Below, piece after piece: positions 51,895-60,127 of a DNA stretch of 64,000 nucleotides. The stretch covers positions 187,134 to 251,133 of the forward strand of contig NZ_FRBS01000005.1 of assembly GCF_900142675.1 (NCBI RefSeq). The letters are read 5' to 3'. The stretch is from Shouchella rhizosphaerae (GTDB taxonomy: Bacteria > Bacillota > Bacilli > Bacillales > Bacillaceae_D). The stretch's first letter is position 1; each line of letters opens with the position of its first letter. Position numbers and translations under genes: made by a program. The notes below the pieces were generated by a model, which did no database searches, had not been told where the DNA came from, and saw only the letters and a list, made by a program, of their open reading frames with translations.

Positions 51895-52548
51895 ATGCAT
51901 GCAATGGAAGGAATTATCGAATTTGCCGCACCGCTTTTTATTGCAATGGAACTTGCATCGCTCGTTTGCCTGCTTTTGTTTGGCGTGGTCCGTTACGGCC
52001 TTGATAAACGGAAGGCCAGCATGGTCTTTATTTTTTTGTTTATTGGCATTACTGCGTTGGAAGCCGGGCTTGGCTGGTTGTTGTACAAAGAAACTGGTGA
52101 ATTATCAACATTGCAAATCATTATTACGGTCTTTGTCCTGTACGCTGTCACATTTGGCATCCAAGATTTTAAAAAGCTTGACCGTTGGATGAAACAAAAA
52201 ATTGGCCGTTTACGGGGCATTGATTTGCTTACAGACAAAGACCGGGAGCAAATCGCAAAACAAAAGGACCCCAGTTATCAAGCTCGGATGTACCGCCGAT
52301 CCTCTTTTGCCCATTTGTTGGTGTTTCTCATTGGGCAAACGGTGTTTTTTGCACTCGGTACGAGCAATTGGGACGACGCGCTTTCTTATGTACGCGATTT
52401 GTCTTGGCTAAGCAGCGAAGCGTACAATCCAGCTAACAGCCCTTATCCGAATGAAACGATCCACTCGATTTCGATGCTTTGGGGTGTCATTTTCTTGATC
52501 GACACGATTTATTCATGGTCCTATACAGTTTGGCCGAAACGTTCCTAG
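51895..52548 (+). CDS. Membrane protein in the two-component operon
   Basis: 217 residues with four to five membrane segments (LFIAMELASLVCLLLFGVVR, MVFIFLFIGITALEAGLGWL, IITVFVLYAVTFGI, and two late ones around LLVFLIGQTVFFALG and MLWGVIFLIDTIYSW) and a basic cytoplasmic loop (KKLDRWMKQKIGRLRGIDLL). It begins three bases after the response regulator stop, so it is cotranscribed and may be the target or an accessory of the sensor. Family unknown to me. Confidence 0.8.
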   Translation: MHAMEGIIEFAAPLFIAMELASLVCLLLFGVVRYGLDKRKASMVFIFLFIGITALEAGLGWLLYKETGELSTLQIIITVFVLYAVTFGIQDFKKLDRWMKQKIGRLRGIDLLTDKDREQIAKQKDPSYQARMYRRSSFAHLLVFLIGQTVFFALGTSNWDDALSYVRDLSWLSSEAYNPANSPYPNETIHSISMLWGVIFLIDTIYSWSYTVWPKRS

Positions 52549-52641
52549 CTAGCCTATTCAGCGAACAATACCCCGATAGTGGCGGCTGCAAGAAATGCCT
52601 TCCCTTTGCGCTCCGGCAAGCATGACTTCCACTTCTCGCTA

Positions 52642-52670
52642 TTTACGGAAATGCTTTCATATACTATAAT
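52642..52670 (+). promoter_or_regulatory. Promoter of the antiterminator gene
   Basis: TTTACG (52642-52647), 17 bases, TATAAT (52665-52670). The transcript would begin near 52677, just before the RAT element. Confidence 0.6.
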
Positions 52671-52686
52671 ACGTACAAACAAGGTC

Positions 52687-52718
52687 GTACGTGTTACTGA
52701 TCCGATCAGGCATCAGCT
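52687..52718 (+). promoter_or_regulatory. RAT element (ribonucleic antiterminator), first copy
   Basis: CGTGTTACTG...CAGGCATCA with a 7-base centre matches the RAT consensus recognised by LicT/SacY-type proteins and repeats in the second copy. It lies in the leader of the antiterminator gene itself. No T-rich terminator is obvious here. Confidence 0.65.
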
Positions 52719-52748
52719 ATGGCCGCTCTGATGGCTAGGAGGCATCGC

Positions 52749-53582
52749 ATGAACCTCATCAAATCGTTTAATAACAATATTGCTTTGGTGGAGGATGCTG
52801 CTGGCTTAGAATGGGTTGTGATTGGAACAGGCGTCGGCTTTAACCGCAAAAAAGGCGATGCGATTGATGAAACATTGGTCACTAAAAAATATTCGGCTGA
52901 AAGGTCTAGCACTCACCCCTTTTCAGAGTTGATTGACAACATTCCCGTTGCCGTTTTCGAAGTGGCAGCGATGATGATCCGTAAAGCGGAAACAATTATT
53001 GGCGTCCAGTTAAGCGACCATTTGTTTTTGGCGCTGGCCGACCATCTCAATTACGCGATTCAGCGCACGTTAGATGGCATCGATTACCCCCATTCACATC
53101 CGTGGGAGCTTGATCGCCTTTACCCAAAAGAGCATAAGGCTGCAAAAGAAGCGGTTCGGATTGTCTTTGATGAATTAGATGTGCTATTGCCGAAAAGCGA
53201 AGAGTCGTTTTTAACGTACCATTTTGTGAATGCCCAAGGGCAACAACGACATATGAAAGAAACGGTAAAAATGACGGAAGTGATCAACCGGATTGTCAAA
53301 ATCATTGAGTTCGATTACGAGCTCCAGCTAAATGAAGAATCATTTGATTACTTGCGGCTGCTCACGCATTTACGGTACTTTGTTTTACGCCAGCTTCACC
53401 AAGAGAAAGTCGAATACAAACAATTTAACCCTGAATTAATTGAACTTATCCAAGGAACATACAAAAAAGCCTATCAATGTGCAACAAAAATTGGCCGTAT
53501 CCTTCATAAGCAGTACGGCTGGGAACTCTCCTCCAATGAAGAGCTCTATTTAACGTTGCATATTTGGCGGTTGCTTTATTAA
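52749..53582 (+). CDS. LicT/BglG family transcriptional antiterminator
   Basis: 277 residues. The RNA-binding CAT domain is residues 1-60 (MNLIKSFNNNIALVEDAAGL, ending TLVTKKYSAER), followed by two PRD domains with phosphorylation His residues (LSDHLFLALADHLNYAIQRT, THLRYFVLRQLHQEKVEYKQ). Such proteins bind RAT RNA and prevent terminator formation when their sugar is present, inhibited by the PTS EII otherwise. AGGAGG precedes ATG. The target should be the EIICB gene downstream, which has a RAT-terminator leader. Confidence 0.94.
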   Translation: MNLIKSFNNNIALVEDAAGLEWVVIGTGVGFNRKKGDAIDETLVTKKYSAERSSTHPFSELIDNIPVAVFEVAAMMIRKAETIIGVQLSDHLFLALADHLNYAIQRTLDGIDYPHSHPWELDRLYPKEHKAAKEAVRIVFDELDVLLPKSEESFLTYHFVNAQGQQRHMKETVKMTEVINRIVKIIEFDYELQLNEESFDYLRLLTHLRYFVLRQLHQEKVEYKQFNPELIELIQGTYKKAYQCATKIGRILHKQYGWELSSNEELYLTLHIWRLLY

Positions 53583-53600
53583 ATAACGTAATAGACAATT

Positions 53601-53632
53601 GGCGTGTTACTGGGAAAAACCAGGCATTATCC
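53601..53632 (+). promoter_or_regulatory. RAT element upstream of the EIICB gene
   Basis: GGCGTGTTACTG...CAGGCATTATCC, closely matching the first RAT. Its 3' end (ATCC) overlaps the 5' arm of the terminator that follows, the standard mutually exclusive arrangement. Confidence 0.8.
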
Positions 53633-53671
53633 AAATGGCAGCATGTTTTATGCTGCTATTTGGATTTTTTT
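53629..53671 (+). terminator. RAT-controlled terminator of the EIICB leader
   Basis: Arms ATCCAAATGGCAGCAT and ATGCTGCTATTTGGAT (one mismatch) with a 5-base loop, followed by seven T. It lies 140 bases before the EIICB start. Confidence 0.88.
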
Positions 53672-53811
53672 ATGGAGATCATTCCGTTCATGCTGGCAGA
53701 GGGCGTTAAGCGATTACGTTTCCATGCGCTACCTCCGCCATTCCTTATTGCCATCAGGATGTTGAAAAGACGGTTGCAACAAACACTACTTTAAAAAAGG
53801 ATGGATCGTTG

Positions 53812-55272
53812 ATGATGAATTACTTACAGCGCATTGGGCGCTCATTGATGTTGCCAGTTGCCGTGCTGCCTGCAGCTGCGATATTAATGGGAATCGGCTA
53901 TTGGATGGACCCGAGCGGTTGGGGAGAAGGCAATCCGGTCGCTGCCTTTTTAATTGCAGCAGGCGAATCTCTTGTTAGCGGGCCGAGCATGGGCCTTTTG
54001 TTTGCAATCGGTGTAGCCCTAGGCATGGCAAAGGAGCGTGATGGATCAGCTGCACTAAGCGGGCTCGTTGCTTTCCTCGTTGTAACCCACTTGTTGTCTA
54101 CCGATTCAGTTGCACTGCTGACAAGCACGGACCCAGAAAATGTAAATGCCGCGTTTGGTTCGATTCAGACGCAATTTATTGGGATTTTATCCGGTATTGT
54201 CGCTGCTATGATGTATAACCGTTTCAGCCATGTCCAACTTCCGGCCGCATTTGCTTTTTTCAGCGGAAAACGGCTCGTGCCAATTATGACGGCAGCTTCC
54301 ATGTTGGTCATTTCCGCCGTTCTTTTTATCGTTTGGCCATTTGTTTACTCTGGCCTTGTCACATTTGGAACGTGGATTAGCAACTTGCACTATGTAGGAG
54401 CTGGTGTATATGGATTTTTTAACCGCCTTCTCATTCCAACTGGTCTTCACCATGCCTTAAATTCCGTCTTTTGGTTTGACGTTGCTGGCATCAATGACAT
54501 TGCGAATTTCTGGTCTGGAAGCGGTGAAAAAGGCATTACAGGCATGTACCAAGCTGGCTTTTTTCCAGTTATGATGTTTGGTCTTCCAGCCGCAGCGCTA
54601 GCAATGTACCATACGGCGAAAACGAAACGCAAAAAACAAACAGCGTCGTTGCTACTCGCTGCAGGATTTGCTTCGTTTTTCACAGGCGTGACCGAGCCAT
54701 TTGAATTCGCGTTTATGTTTGTAGCACCTGTTCTTTATGTAATCCACGCGGTGCTTACCGGCTTATCGTTGGCCATTGCCGCTTATTTTCAGTGGACAGC
54801 TGGATTCGGCTTTAGCGCCGGACTAATTGACTTTATTTTAAGCTCAAGGCTGCCGCTAGCGAACCAGCCATGGATGCTGCTTGTGCAAGGGCTTGGCTTT
54901 GCTGTCGTTTATTACGCGCTATTCCGCTTTACGATTGTCAAATTTAACTTGATGACGCCTGGGCGTGAAGAGGAGAACGATGAAGAAAAAGTGCCAGAGG
55001 ATACTGAAAACGCTCAAGACAAGAGCAAGTATACAGCAATGGCGGCCATGATCTATGATGGACTAGGCGGTGATCGTAATGTTGTCTCAATTGAGAACTG
55101 TGTCACCCGCTTACGTGTTGAAGTCAAAAATATGGCTCAAGTCGACCAAACAAAAATTAAACGCACCGGCATTCCTGGCATTAATGTCGTATCCAACCAT
55201 AATATTCAAGTCATTATTGGCCCACATGTACAATTTGTCGCTGACGAAATCGAGAAAATCCGTACTCGTTAA
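53812..55272 (+). CDS. nagP: PTS EIICB transporter of the N-acetylglucosamine type
   Basis: 486 residues. EIIC begins LQRIGRSLMLPVAVLPAAAI, contains FNRLLIPTGLHHALNSVFWF and GVTEPFEFAFMFVAPVLY, then the C-terminal EIIB with SIENCVTRLRVEV, whose Cys is phosphorylated. Order IIC-IIB without IIA is typical of NagP and PtsG-type. An ATG 10 bases after AAGGA is chosen. It transports and phosphorylates its sugar (GlcNAc or similar hexose) using EIIA from elsewhere. It is controlled by the LicT-type protein through the RAT-terminator leader. Confidence 0.9.
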   Translation: MMNYLQRIGRSLMLPVAVLPAAAILMGIGYWMDPSGWGEGNPVAAFLIAAGESLVSGPSMGLLFAIGVALGMAKERDGSAALSGLVAFLVVTHLLSTDSVALLTSTDPENVNAAFGSIQTQFIGILSGIVAAMMYNRFSHVQLPAAFAFFSGKRLVPIMTAASMLVISAVLFIVWPFVYSGLVTFGTWISNLHYVGAGVYGFFNRLLIPTGLHHALNSVFWFDVAGINDIANFWSGSGEKGITGMYQAGFFPVMMFGLPAAALAMYHTAKTKRKKQTASLLLAAGFASFFTGVTEPFEFAFMFVAPVLYVIHAVLTGLSLAIAAYFQWTAGFGFSAGLIDFILSSRLPLANQPWMLLVQGLGFAVVYYALFRFTIVKFNLMTPGREEENDEEKVPEDTENAQDKSKYTAMAAMIYDGLGGDRNVVSIENCVTRLRVEVKNMAQVDQTKIKRTGIPGINVVSNHNIQVIIGPHVQFVADEIEKIRTR

Positions 55273-55497
55273 AATCGACTCAGACTAATTATAGAACATG
55301 TTTTGCTCAAAGGAAGTTGTTGAGCAACAATTGCAAAGCATACACGAGACAAATGAACGTGTGCGCTTGAGCCCTCCACTAATCAGTGTGCAGGGCTTTC
55401 GCTTGTTTGGATGTAAATGGTCGTGATTTGCTGTTCTTTGTGCAGGCCTCCTCCACATATACATGCAAAAGCAAGGACGCCGCAAAGGAGGTATACT

Positions 55498-56418
55498 ATG
55501 GCCCAAAAACCACCGCGTTTACAGCAAGGGGATGCAGTTGGGATCGTCGCTCTTGGTAGCCCCCGCTCTGCTGATGCGATAAATGCGAATGTTGCTTACT
55601 TAAGGGGGCTCGGCTTCCAGCCTGTGCTCGGCGAACATGTCTATGCCCGTACCGGATTTTTAGCTGGTCCGCCACAAGACCGCGCCAGTGATTTTATGAC
55701 GATGATCGAAGACCCTTCGATTAAATGGATTTTGCCGACACGAGGCGGCGTAGGCGTTGCTGGCATTTTTCCATACCTTGATTTTGATACCATACGCGCC
55801 AATCCAAAAATCATTTCAGGCTATAGCGACATTACGATTTTATTAAACGTGCTTTACCAGGAAGCAGACTTGATTGGCTTCCATAGTTTGCTTTTGCTTG
55901 ATTTTCAAAACGGCACGCCTGACTACAATTTCAACCAGTTCTTCTCGTCAACCATGATGCCATCAAGCCCACGCCTTCTAGAAAACCCACCTGGCTTCCC
56001 GCTTAACGGCCTCGTTAATGGAAGAGGAAGAGGCCCGCTTGTTGGTGGCAACCTCACCTCTTTTGTTGACAGCCTTGGCACGCCTTATGAAATTGATACA
56101 GCCGGAAAAGTCATTTTTTTAGAAGATACGCATGAACCAGTCAATACTGTCTACCGCTATTTGGCACACCTCGAAGCTGCTGGCAAATTCGCTGATTGCG
56201 AAGCGATTATTATGGGCACATGCACGAGCTGCCCGATCGCCTACAACACAAGCTATGACGAATTGATTTCCGGTTTTCTTGTGCCTTTAGGCAAACCACT
56301 TGTCACGAATCTTCAATCAGGACATGGTTACTACAAAGCCAGTGTGCCAATCGGAGCAGAAGTAGAAGTAGACGGAACAAACGGGCGGATTACGATTTTG
56401 GAAAATACCGTGAGTTAA
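55498..56418 (+). CDS. Peptidase family S66 LD-carboxypeptidase (LdcA/MccF type)
   Basis: 306 residues. LQQGDAVGIVALGSPRSADA at the start, IISGYSDITILLNVLY with the nucleophile Ser, KVIFLEDTHEPVNTVYRY with Glu, and NLQSGHGYYKASVPIG with His form the S66 triad. Such enzymes trim L,D-peptide bonds in muropeptides or inactivate microcin C-like peptides. AAAGGAGG precedes ATG. Cytoplasmic, single gene. Between it and nagP lies a possible hairpin AGCCCT/AGGGCT (near 55372-55396). Confidence 0.9.
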   Translation: MAQKPPRLQQGDAVGIVALGSPRSADAINANVAYLRGLGFQPVLGEHVYARTGFLAGPPQDRASDFMTMIEDPSIKWILPTRGGVGVAGIFPYLDFDTIRANPKIISGYSDITILLNVLYQEADLIGFHSLLLLDFQNGTPDYNFNQFFSSTMMPSSPRLLENPPGFPLNGLVNGRGRGPLVGGNLTSFVDSLGTPYEIDTAGKVIFLEDTHEPVNTVYRYLAHLEAAGKFADCEAIIMGTCTSCPIAYNTSYDELISGFLVPLGKPLVTNLQSGHGYYKASVPIGAEVEVDGTNGRITILENTVS

Positions 56419-56448
56419 ACTATCCCCATTTCAACAAATGGTTTGAAG

Positions 56449-56484
56449 GAAGCTTATGCCTCAAAATGGGGCGAGCTTCTTTTT
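56449..56484 (+). terminator. Terminator of the S66 peptidase gene
   Basis: GAAGCT/AGCTTC outer stem with inner GCC/GGC pairs, followed by five T. Confidence 0.75.
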
Positions 56485-56538
56485 CCACTTTCTCTACTTC
56501 CGCCTCTATCTAAAACAGGATCTCTCTGAAAAAAGGGT

Positions 56539-56564
56539 GTTTTTTACATACCCCTCTAGGGTAT
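56539..56564 (+). promoter_or_regulatory. Sigma-B-type promoter of ydhK with overlapping inverted repeat
   Basis: GTTTTT (56539-56544), 14 bases, GGGTAT (56559-56564) fits the sigma-B pattern. The region also carries ATACCC-CTCTA-GGGTAT (56548-56564), an inverted repeat like CsoR operators, and TATAAT at 56562-56567. Which factor acts is open. Confidence 0.6.
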
Positions 56565-56598
56565 AATATGAAAAGAGAATGGAAAAGGAGGCATTTTG

Positions 56599-57162
56599 AT
56601 GAGGAAACGATTACTAATAACAAGTACTGTACTGGCCGTTAGTTTGGCAGGTTGCGGTGCTGGTTCGGACAACCCAGAGCCTGAACAACCAGCTCATGAA
56701 GAGACAGGCGACCACAACAGCGAGCACCACCATGGGGACCATTCAAGTTCTGGTGAAGTACCTGAAGGCTTAAAGGAAGCAGACAATCCTTCCTATCCAG
56801 TCGGGAGCAAAGCAACGATGGAAGCTAACCATATGCCAGGAATGAAAGGAACGGAAGCGACCATTGTCGGCGCCTATACAACAACGGCTTATGCTGTATC
56901 GTATACGCCAACGACGGGGGAAGCTCCTGTCGAAAACCATAAATGGGTCATACACGAAGAGTTGGAAGGTTATGAAGATGAGGCTTATGCCCCTGGCGAT
57001 ACTGTCGTGCTAAACGCAGATCATATGGAAGGGATGGCTGGAGCCGAGGCAGTCATTGATTCGAGTGAACAGACAACGGTTTATATGGTTGATTTTGAGG
57101 CAGATGGCGAAACAGTTCAAAACCATAAATGGGTAACAGAAGACGAATTGCGGTCGCCGTAA
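56599..57162 (+). CDS. ydhK: YdhK family lipoprotein (DUF1541)
   Basis: 187 residues. Lipoprotein signal ending LAVSLAGCGAG, then an acidic His-rich stretch (HNSEHHHGDHSS) and two DUF1541 repeats, each with a HMxGMxGxEA motif and NHKWV (TMEANHMPGMKGTEA, ending VENHKWVIHEEL; then LNADHMEGMAGAEA, ending QNHKWVTEDEL). The His cluster suggests metal binding. The ATG at 56599 has GGAGG before it. In B. subtilis ydhK is a stress-type gene; the promoter here agrees. Confidence 0.9.
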   Translation: MRKRLLITSTVLAVSLAGCGAGSDNPEPEQPAHEETGDHNSEHHHGDHSSSGEVPEGLKEADNPSYPVGSKATMEANHMPGMKGTEATIVGAYTTTAYAVSYTPTTGEAPVENHKWVIHEELEGYEDEAYAPGDTVVLNADHMEGMAGAEAVIDSSEQTTVYMVDFEADGETVQNHKWVTEDELRSP

Positions 57163-57178
57163 TCGTCTAACGAACCAC

Positions 57179-57216
57179 AACCATAGCCTAATTGCTGCTT
57201 GGCAAGGGCTATGGTT
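57179..57216. terminator. Hairpin after ydhK
   Basis: AACCATAGCC/GGCTATGGTT 10-bp stem with an 18-base loop and no T-run; probably a weak terminator of ydhK. Confidence 0.4.
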
Positions 57217-57302
57217 GCTCAAGACTTGGAAGCCATCCCCCTTAATGAGGGGAATCGACTCTTCCTTCCTACGATGTACGAATGAATCGTGTAGAACGTA
57301 GC

Positions 57303-57617
57303 TTATCTCCTTTTTGGTGGAAAGGCGCCATTCGTAATCTTTTTAAGTACTTTTTCTAGGAAAAACATGCAAACAAACAATACAATAATGAGCAACCCAA
57401 AGCGAGCAGCTAGCTTTAGCAGCTCATTGGCAATCGGCTCCGTTACTGGCTGCACCACATAATAGAGCGCAGCCACAATGATAGCGACCGCAGCGCCATA
57501 CGCAACGAAAACACCGGCAGTTTGCCCAATTGAAAGCTGTTTGAACGTTTCTTTGTTTTTCTGATAGGCATACCACAAAACGGCGATCAATACGAGCAGA
57601 AGCACAAAAGAATACAT
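57303..57617 (-). CDS. Small membrane protein, three segments
   Basis: 104 residues. Three hydrophobic stretches: YSFVLLLVLIAVLWYAY, GVFVAYGAAVAIIVAALYYV and FGLLIIVLFVCMFFLEKVL, with a basic tail TNGAFPPKRR. AAGGCGG precedes the ATG at 57617; a longer reading (140 codons) has no good site. No family recognised. It is convergent with ydhK. Confidence 0.7.
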   Translation of the reverse strand: MYSFVLLLVLIAVLWYAYQKNKETFKQLSIGQTAGVFVAYGAAVAIIVAALYYVVQPVTEPIANELLKLAARFGLLIIVLFVCMFFLEKVLKKITNGAFPPKRR

Positions 57618-58045
57618 CGGTTGTCCCGCCTTACAGTTAAAATAAGTACACCGCGAGTAGCGAACATCGTGGGCACTTATCACGTATTGTAGCATAGTTT
57701 TTGCCGCCCGCCATCCGTAAAACATCGGCTAGACTCCTCTTGGCTAAAGCTAACTAACGAGCGAACAGTCAGCTGTTCAAAATGAACAGCTGAAACGCAA
57801 TGAAAAACCACTACATTTCGGTTGAAGAGCAACCTCTCTACATATAATGAAAAGCCGTAGAATCACTTATTCAATTATTGATCTTCCTTAGCATCCTATC
57901 AACGTTTTAATTTGAAGTTAGACTGGTCCTTTTCTATATAAAACCGGGCAAACCGTTCATTGGTTCACCCAGTTTCGATCTTTCCTGTATTTTAGTTTAA
58001 ATGTCTTATTCTGTTTTTAGCGGTTTTGAGTGAACTTGCGATCCC
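57618..58045. other. Intergenic region upstream of the small membrane gene
   Basis: Holds a 10-bp inverted repeat CAGCTGTTCA/TGAACAGCTG with a 3-base loop at 57770-57792 and several AT-rich promoter-like boxes. After it, the ABC-F gene's end at 58046 is preceded by a T-rich hairpin-poor stretch. No ORF with a ribosome binding site was found. Confidence 0.45.
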
Positions 58046-59668
58046 TCACTGCAAAAGCCGCTTTTTTTCAGCAAGCAACTGCTGAAAGGTTTGGTCCAGT
58101 TCCTGCTTTTCGTGTTCATCGACTGCTGTCGAAAGGCGGCCGAGCGTTTCCGACAGCTTCAGTTCAACTGCCAATAGCGCTGCTTTCACCTCTTCAGCAC
58201 CGTCTCGTTTATGCTCTTCTGCATCAGGCGCAACCATTGTTACGGTCGGTTCCTCGTCAGCGAAGGAAAGGATATGGGTTGCAAGGTCGTCAATCAGTGC
58301 TCGTTCATGGGTAACAAAACAAATGGTCCCAGGGTAGGCCTTCAGCACTTCTAACAGTGAGTCCTTTGTCGCGATATCCAAGTAGTTCGTTGGTTCATCA
58401 AGGACAAGGACATTGCAATTTGAAAGGAAGACTTTGGCAAGGGAAGCCCTTACTCGCTCACCGCCGCTCAACACAGCCGCTTTCTTATCGACTTCGTCCC
58501 TGGAAAATGCCAACCTTGACAAGACTGTGCGGATGAACGTTTGTGTATACGGGCTGTCTTCGATCATATTTTCTAAAACGGTTTTTCCTTCGTGCAAGTT
58601 TTCTTGCTGCTGTTGAAAAAATCCGACCTTAGCTGGTGCTGCTACATGCAAGCCGCCGCTGCGGTCAACAATTTGCCGGGCAAGCGTTGTTTTTCCCGAT
58701 CCGTTCGGTCCAATAATCGCCAACCTAGACCCTGTCGGCACTTCTCCATGAACGTTTGCTTTTAGAATGTTGGCGCCGATTTGTACAGGGCAGCCTTGGA
58801 ATTGGACCGCTCGTTTGCTATGAAGAGTAGGAAATTGGGCCATATCAAAACGAATTGGCTCAACCTCCTTCGGCTTTTCTTTCACTTCAAGCTGCTCGAT
58901 TCTCGTCCGCATTGCTTCAGCAGCGCGGTTTAACTTTGCTTTCTGGACACCTGAACTCCGTTTATGCAACCGTGCTTCTGAATTGCCCATCCTGCTCGGT
59001 GCTTTCTTAATTTTCGCAGACTTTGCTTGGATCTGTTTGGCTGCCTGCTCCAGCCTGTTCTTTTCTTGGACAAATGCTTCGTATTCTTTGTGTGCTTTTT
59101 GCTTGTTGGCCTGTTTTTGCTTAAGATAATGATCGTAATTTCCCTCATATACAGTGAGGCAGCCATCTTCCAGTTCCCAAATGGTCGTACACACTTTATT
59201 AACCAATACTTTATCATGGGAAGTTAACAGCACTGCACCATTAAAAGCCGTTAACTCCTTCTCTAGTTGTTCGATTCCGTCTATATCCAAATGGCTCGTT
59301 GGCTCATCGGCAATAAAAATATGCGGATCGGATGCTAAAGCAGCGGCAATTTTTTTGCGTGTTTGTTCCCCGCCACTCATTGTTTGGACGCTTCCATCTG
59401 GGACATGCCATTTGCTGGCCAACTCTCCTGCCACTGCCTCATTTTCGTTTTCTAGCTGGGGCACATAAGCGACTGAGCCATACGTTTCCACAGTCGCCAA
59501 ATCAGCCTTTCCCTCGCCGGCCAGTATGCGCAAAAGCGTCGACTTGCCTGCGCCATTGTTTCCGACAAGCCCGACACGGTCGCCTTTATAAAGATAGAGC
59601 CCCTTAATATTCAACAGTTCCCGTGCACCAACGCTTTTCTTAATCTCTTTTGCTTTCATTAACAACAT
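58046..59668 (-). CDS. ABC-F family ribosome-associated ATPase (Vga/Msr/VmlR-like)
   Basis: 540 residues without membrane segments. Two ABC domains: Walker A GNNGAGKSTLLR with signature TMSGGEQTRKKIA and ADEPTSHLDI; then GPNGSGKTTLAR with LSGGERVRASLA and LDEPTNYLDI. The basic linker (residues 190-265, QKAHKEYEAFVQEKNRLEQA) is the P-site tRNA interaction domain. Such proteins displace antibiotics from the ribosome (lincosamide, streptogramin A, pleuromutilin) or act in translation; which is not decidable. The ribosome binding site GAGGGGG is inside a terminator hairpin, and the leader is long (about 260 bases), suggesting antibiotic-induced attenuation. Confidence 0.9.
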   Translation of the reverse strand: MLLMKAKEIKKSVGARELLNIKGLYLYKGDRVGLVGNNGAGKSTLLRILAGEGKADLATVETYGSVAYVPQLENENEAVAGELASKWHVPDGSVQTMSGGEQTRKKIAAALASDPHIFIADEPTSHLDIDGIEQLEKELTAFNGAVLLTSHDKVLVNKVCTTIWELEDGCLTVYEGNYDHYLKQKQANKQKAHKEYEAFVQEKNRLEQAAKQIQAKSAKIKKAPSRMGNSEARLHKRSSGVQKAKLNRAAEAMRTRIEQLEVKEKPKEVEPIRFDMAQFPTLHSKRAVQFQGCPVQIGANILKANVHGEVPTGSRLAIIGPNGSGKTTLARQIVDRSGGLHVAAPAKVGFFQQQQENLHEGKTVLENMIEDSPYTQTFIRTVLSRLAFSRDEVDKKAAVLSGGERVRASLAKVFLSNCNVLVLDEPTNYLDIATKDSLLEVLKAYPGTICFVTHERALIDDLATHILSFADEEPTVTMVAPDAEEHKRDGAEEVKAALLAVELKLSETLGRLSTAVDEHEKQELDQTFQQLLAEKKRLLQ

Positions 59669-59698
59669 AAAAAAACCCCCTCTATATGCTAGAGAGAG
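59669..59698 (-). terminator. Attenuator-like hairpin abutting the ABC-F start codon
   Basis: CTCTCTCTA/TAGAGGGGG stem (with G-U pairs), loop GCATA, then seven T directly followed by ATG. The GAGGGGG arm doubles as the ribosome binding site. Confidence 0.65.
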
Positions 59699-59779
59699 TC
59701 CGTCCGCAGGAATGTGCGCATACGTCGACCTACTTTTGCCTATACGGGCAGAAAAAATCGCAGTATACGTGCACCTCTA

Positions 59780-59812
59780 TCAAAAAAGCAGACGAATCCC
59801 ATCTCTAAACAT
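59780..59812 (-). CDS. Possible 10-residue leader peptide of the ABC-F gene
   Basis: ATG TTT AGA GAT GGG ATT CGT CTG CTT TTT TGA codes for MFRDGIRLLF. It lies in the ABC-F leader, upstream of the attenuator. Only a weak ribosome binding site is seen, and other short frames (MKQ, MNMAINYV) are possible, so the peptide is a guess. Confidence 0.3.
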   Translation of the reverse strand: MFRDGIRLLF

Positions 59813-59936
59813 AATTAATCGCCATATTCATGGAGCGGACATAAACGCTCGTTCAATGGATGTTTAATTACTGTTTGTAGATAGAATTACTGCTTCATTG
59901 GCTGAGGTACCTTTTCCTTTCTTCGTATTTGACGTT

Positions 59937-59965
59937 ATCATGTCATATGAAAGCCAATCTGTCAA
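59937..59965 (-). promoter_or_regulatory. Sigma-A-type promoter of the ABC-F gene
   Basis: TTGACA (59960-59965), 17 bases, CATGAT (59937-59942). It places the start about 260 bases upstream of the coding region, leaving room for an attenuation leader. Confidence 0.7.
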
Positions 59966-60127
59966 CTGCCCACATGAAAATAAGAAAAAAATTGTTAACA
60001 GGCATAAGAGCCAGGGCTTAACTCCAACGCCATTACATTCGTTCATCATCAAAACTGTTTATCTCTAAAAATTCGCCTTTATTTCCTGGGAAATCGAACC
60101 GTCTTGACATACTTTGGCGAACAAACG

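Noticed and set aside
59864-60052. 62-codon frame with lipoprotein-like N-terminus (LLTIFFLFSCG)
   Set aside because: The ABC-F promoter (TTGACA-17-CATGAT) lies inside it and its ribosome binding site is poor. It could still be real; kept as a doubtful case.
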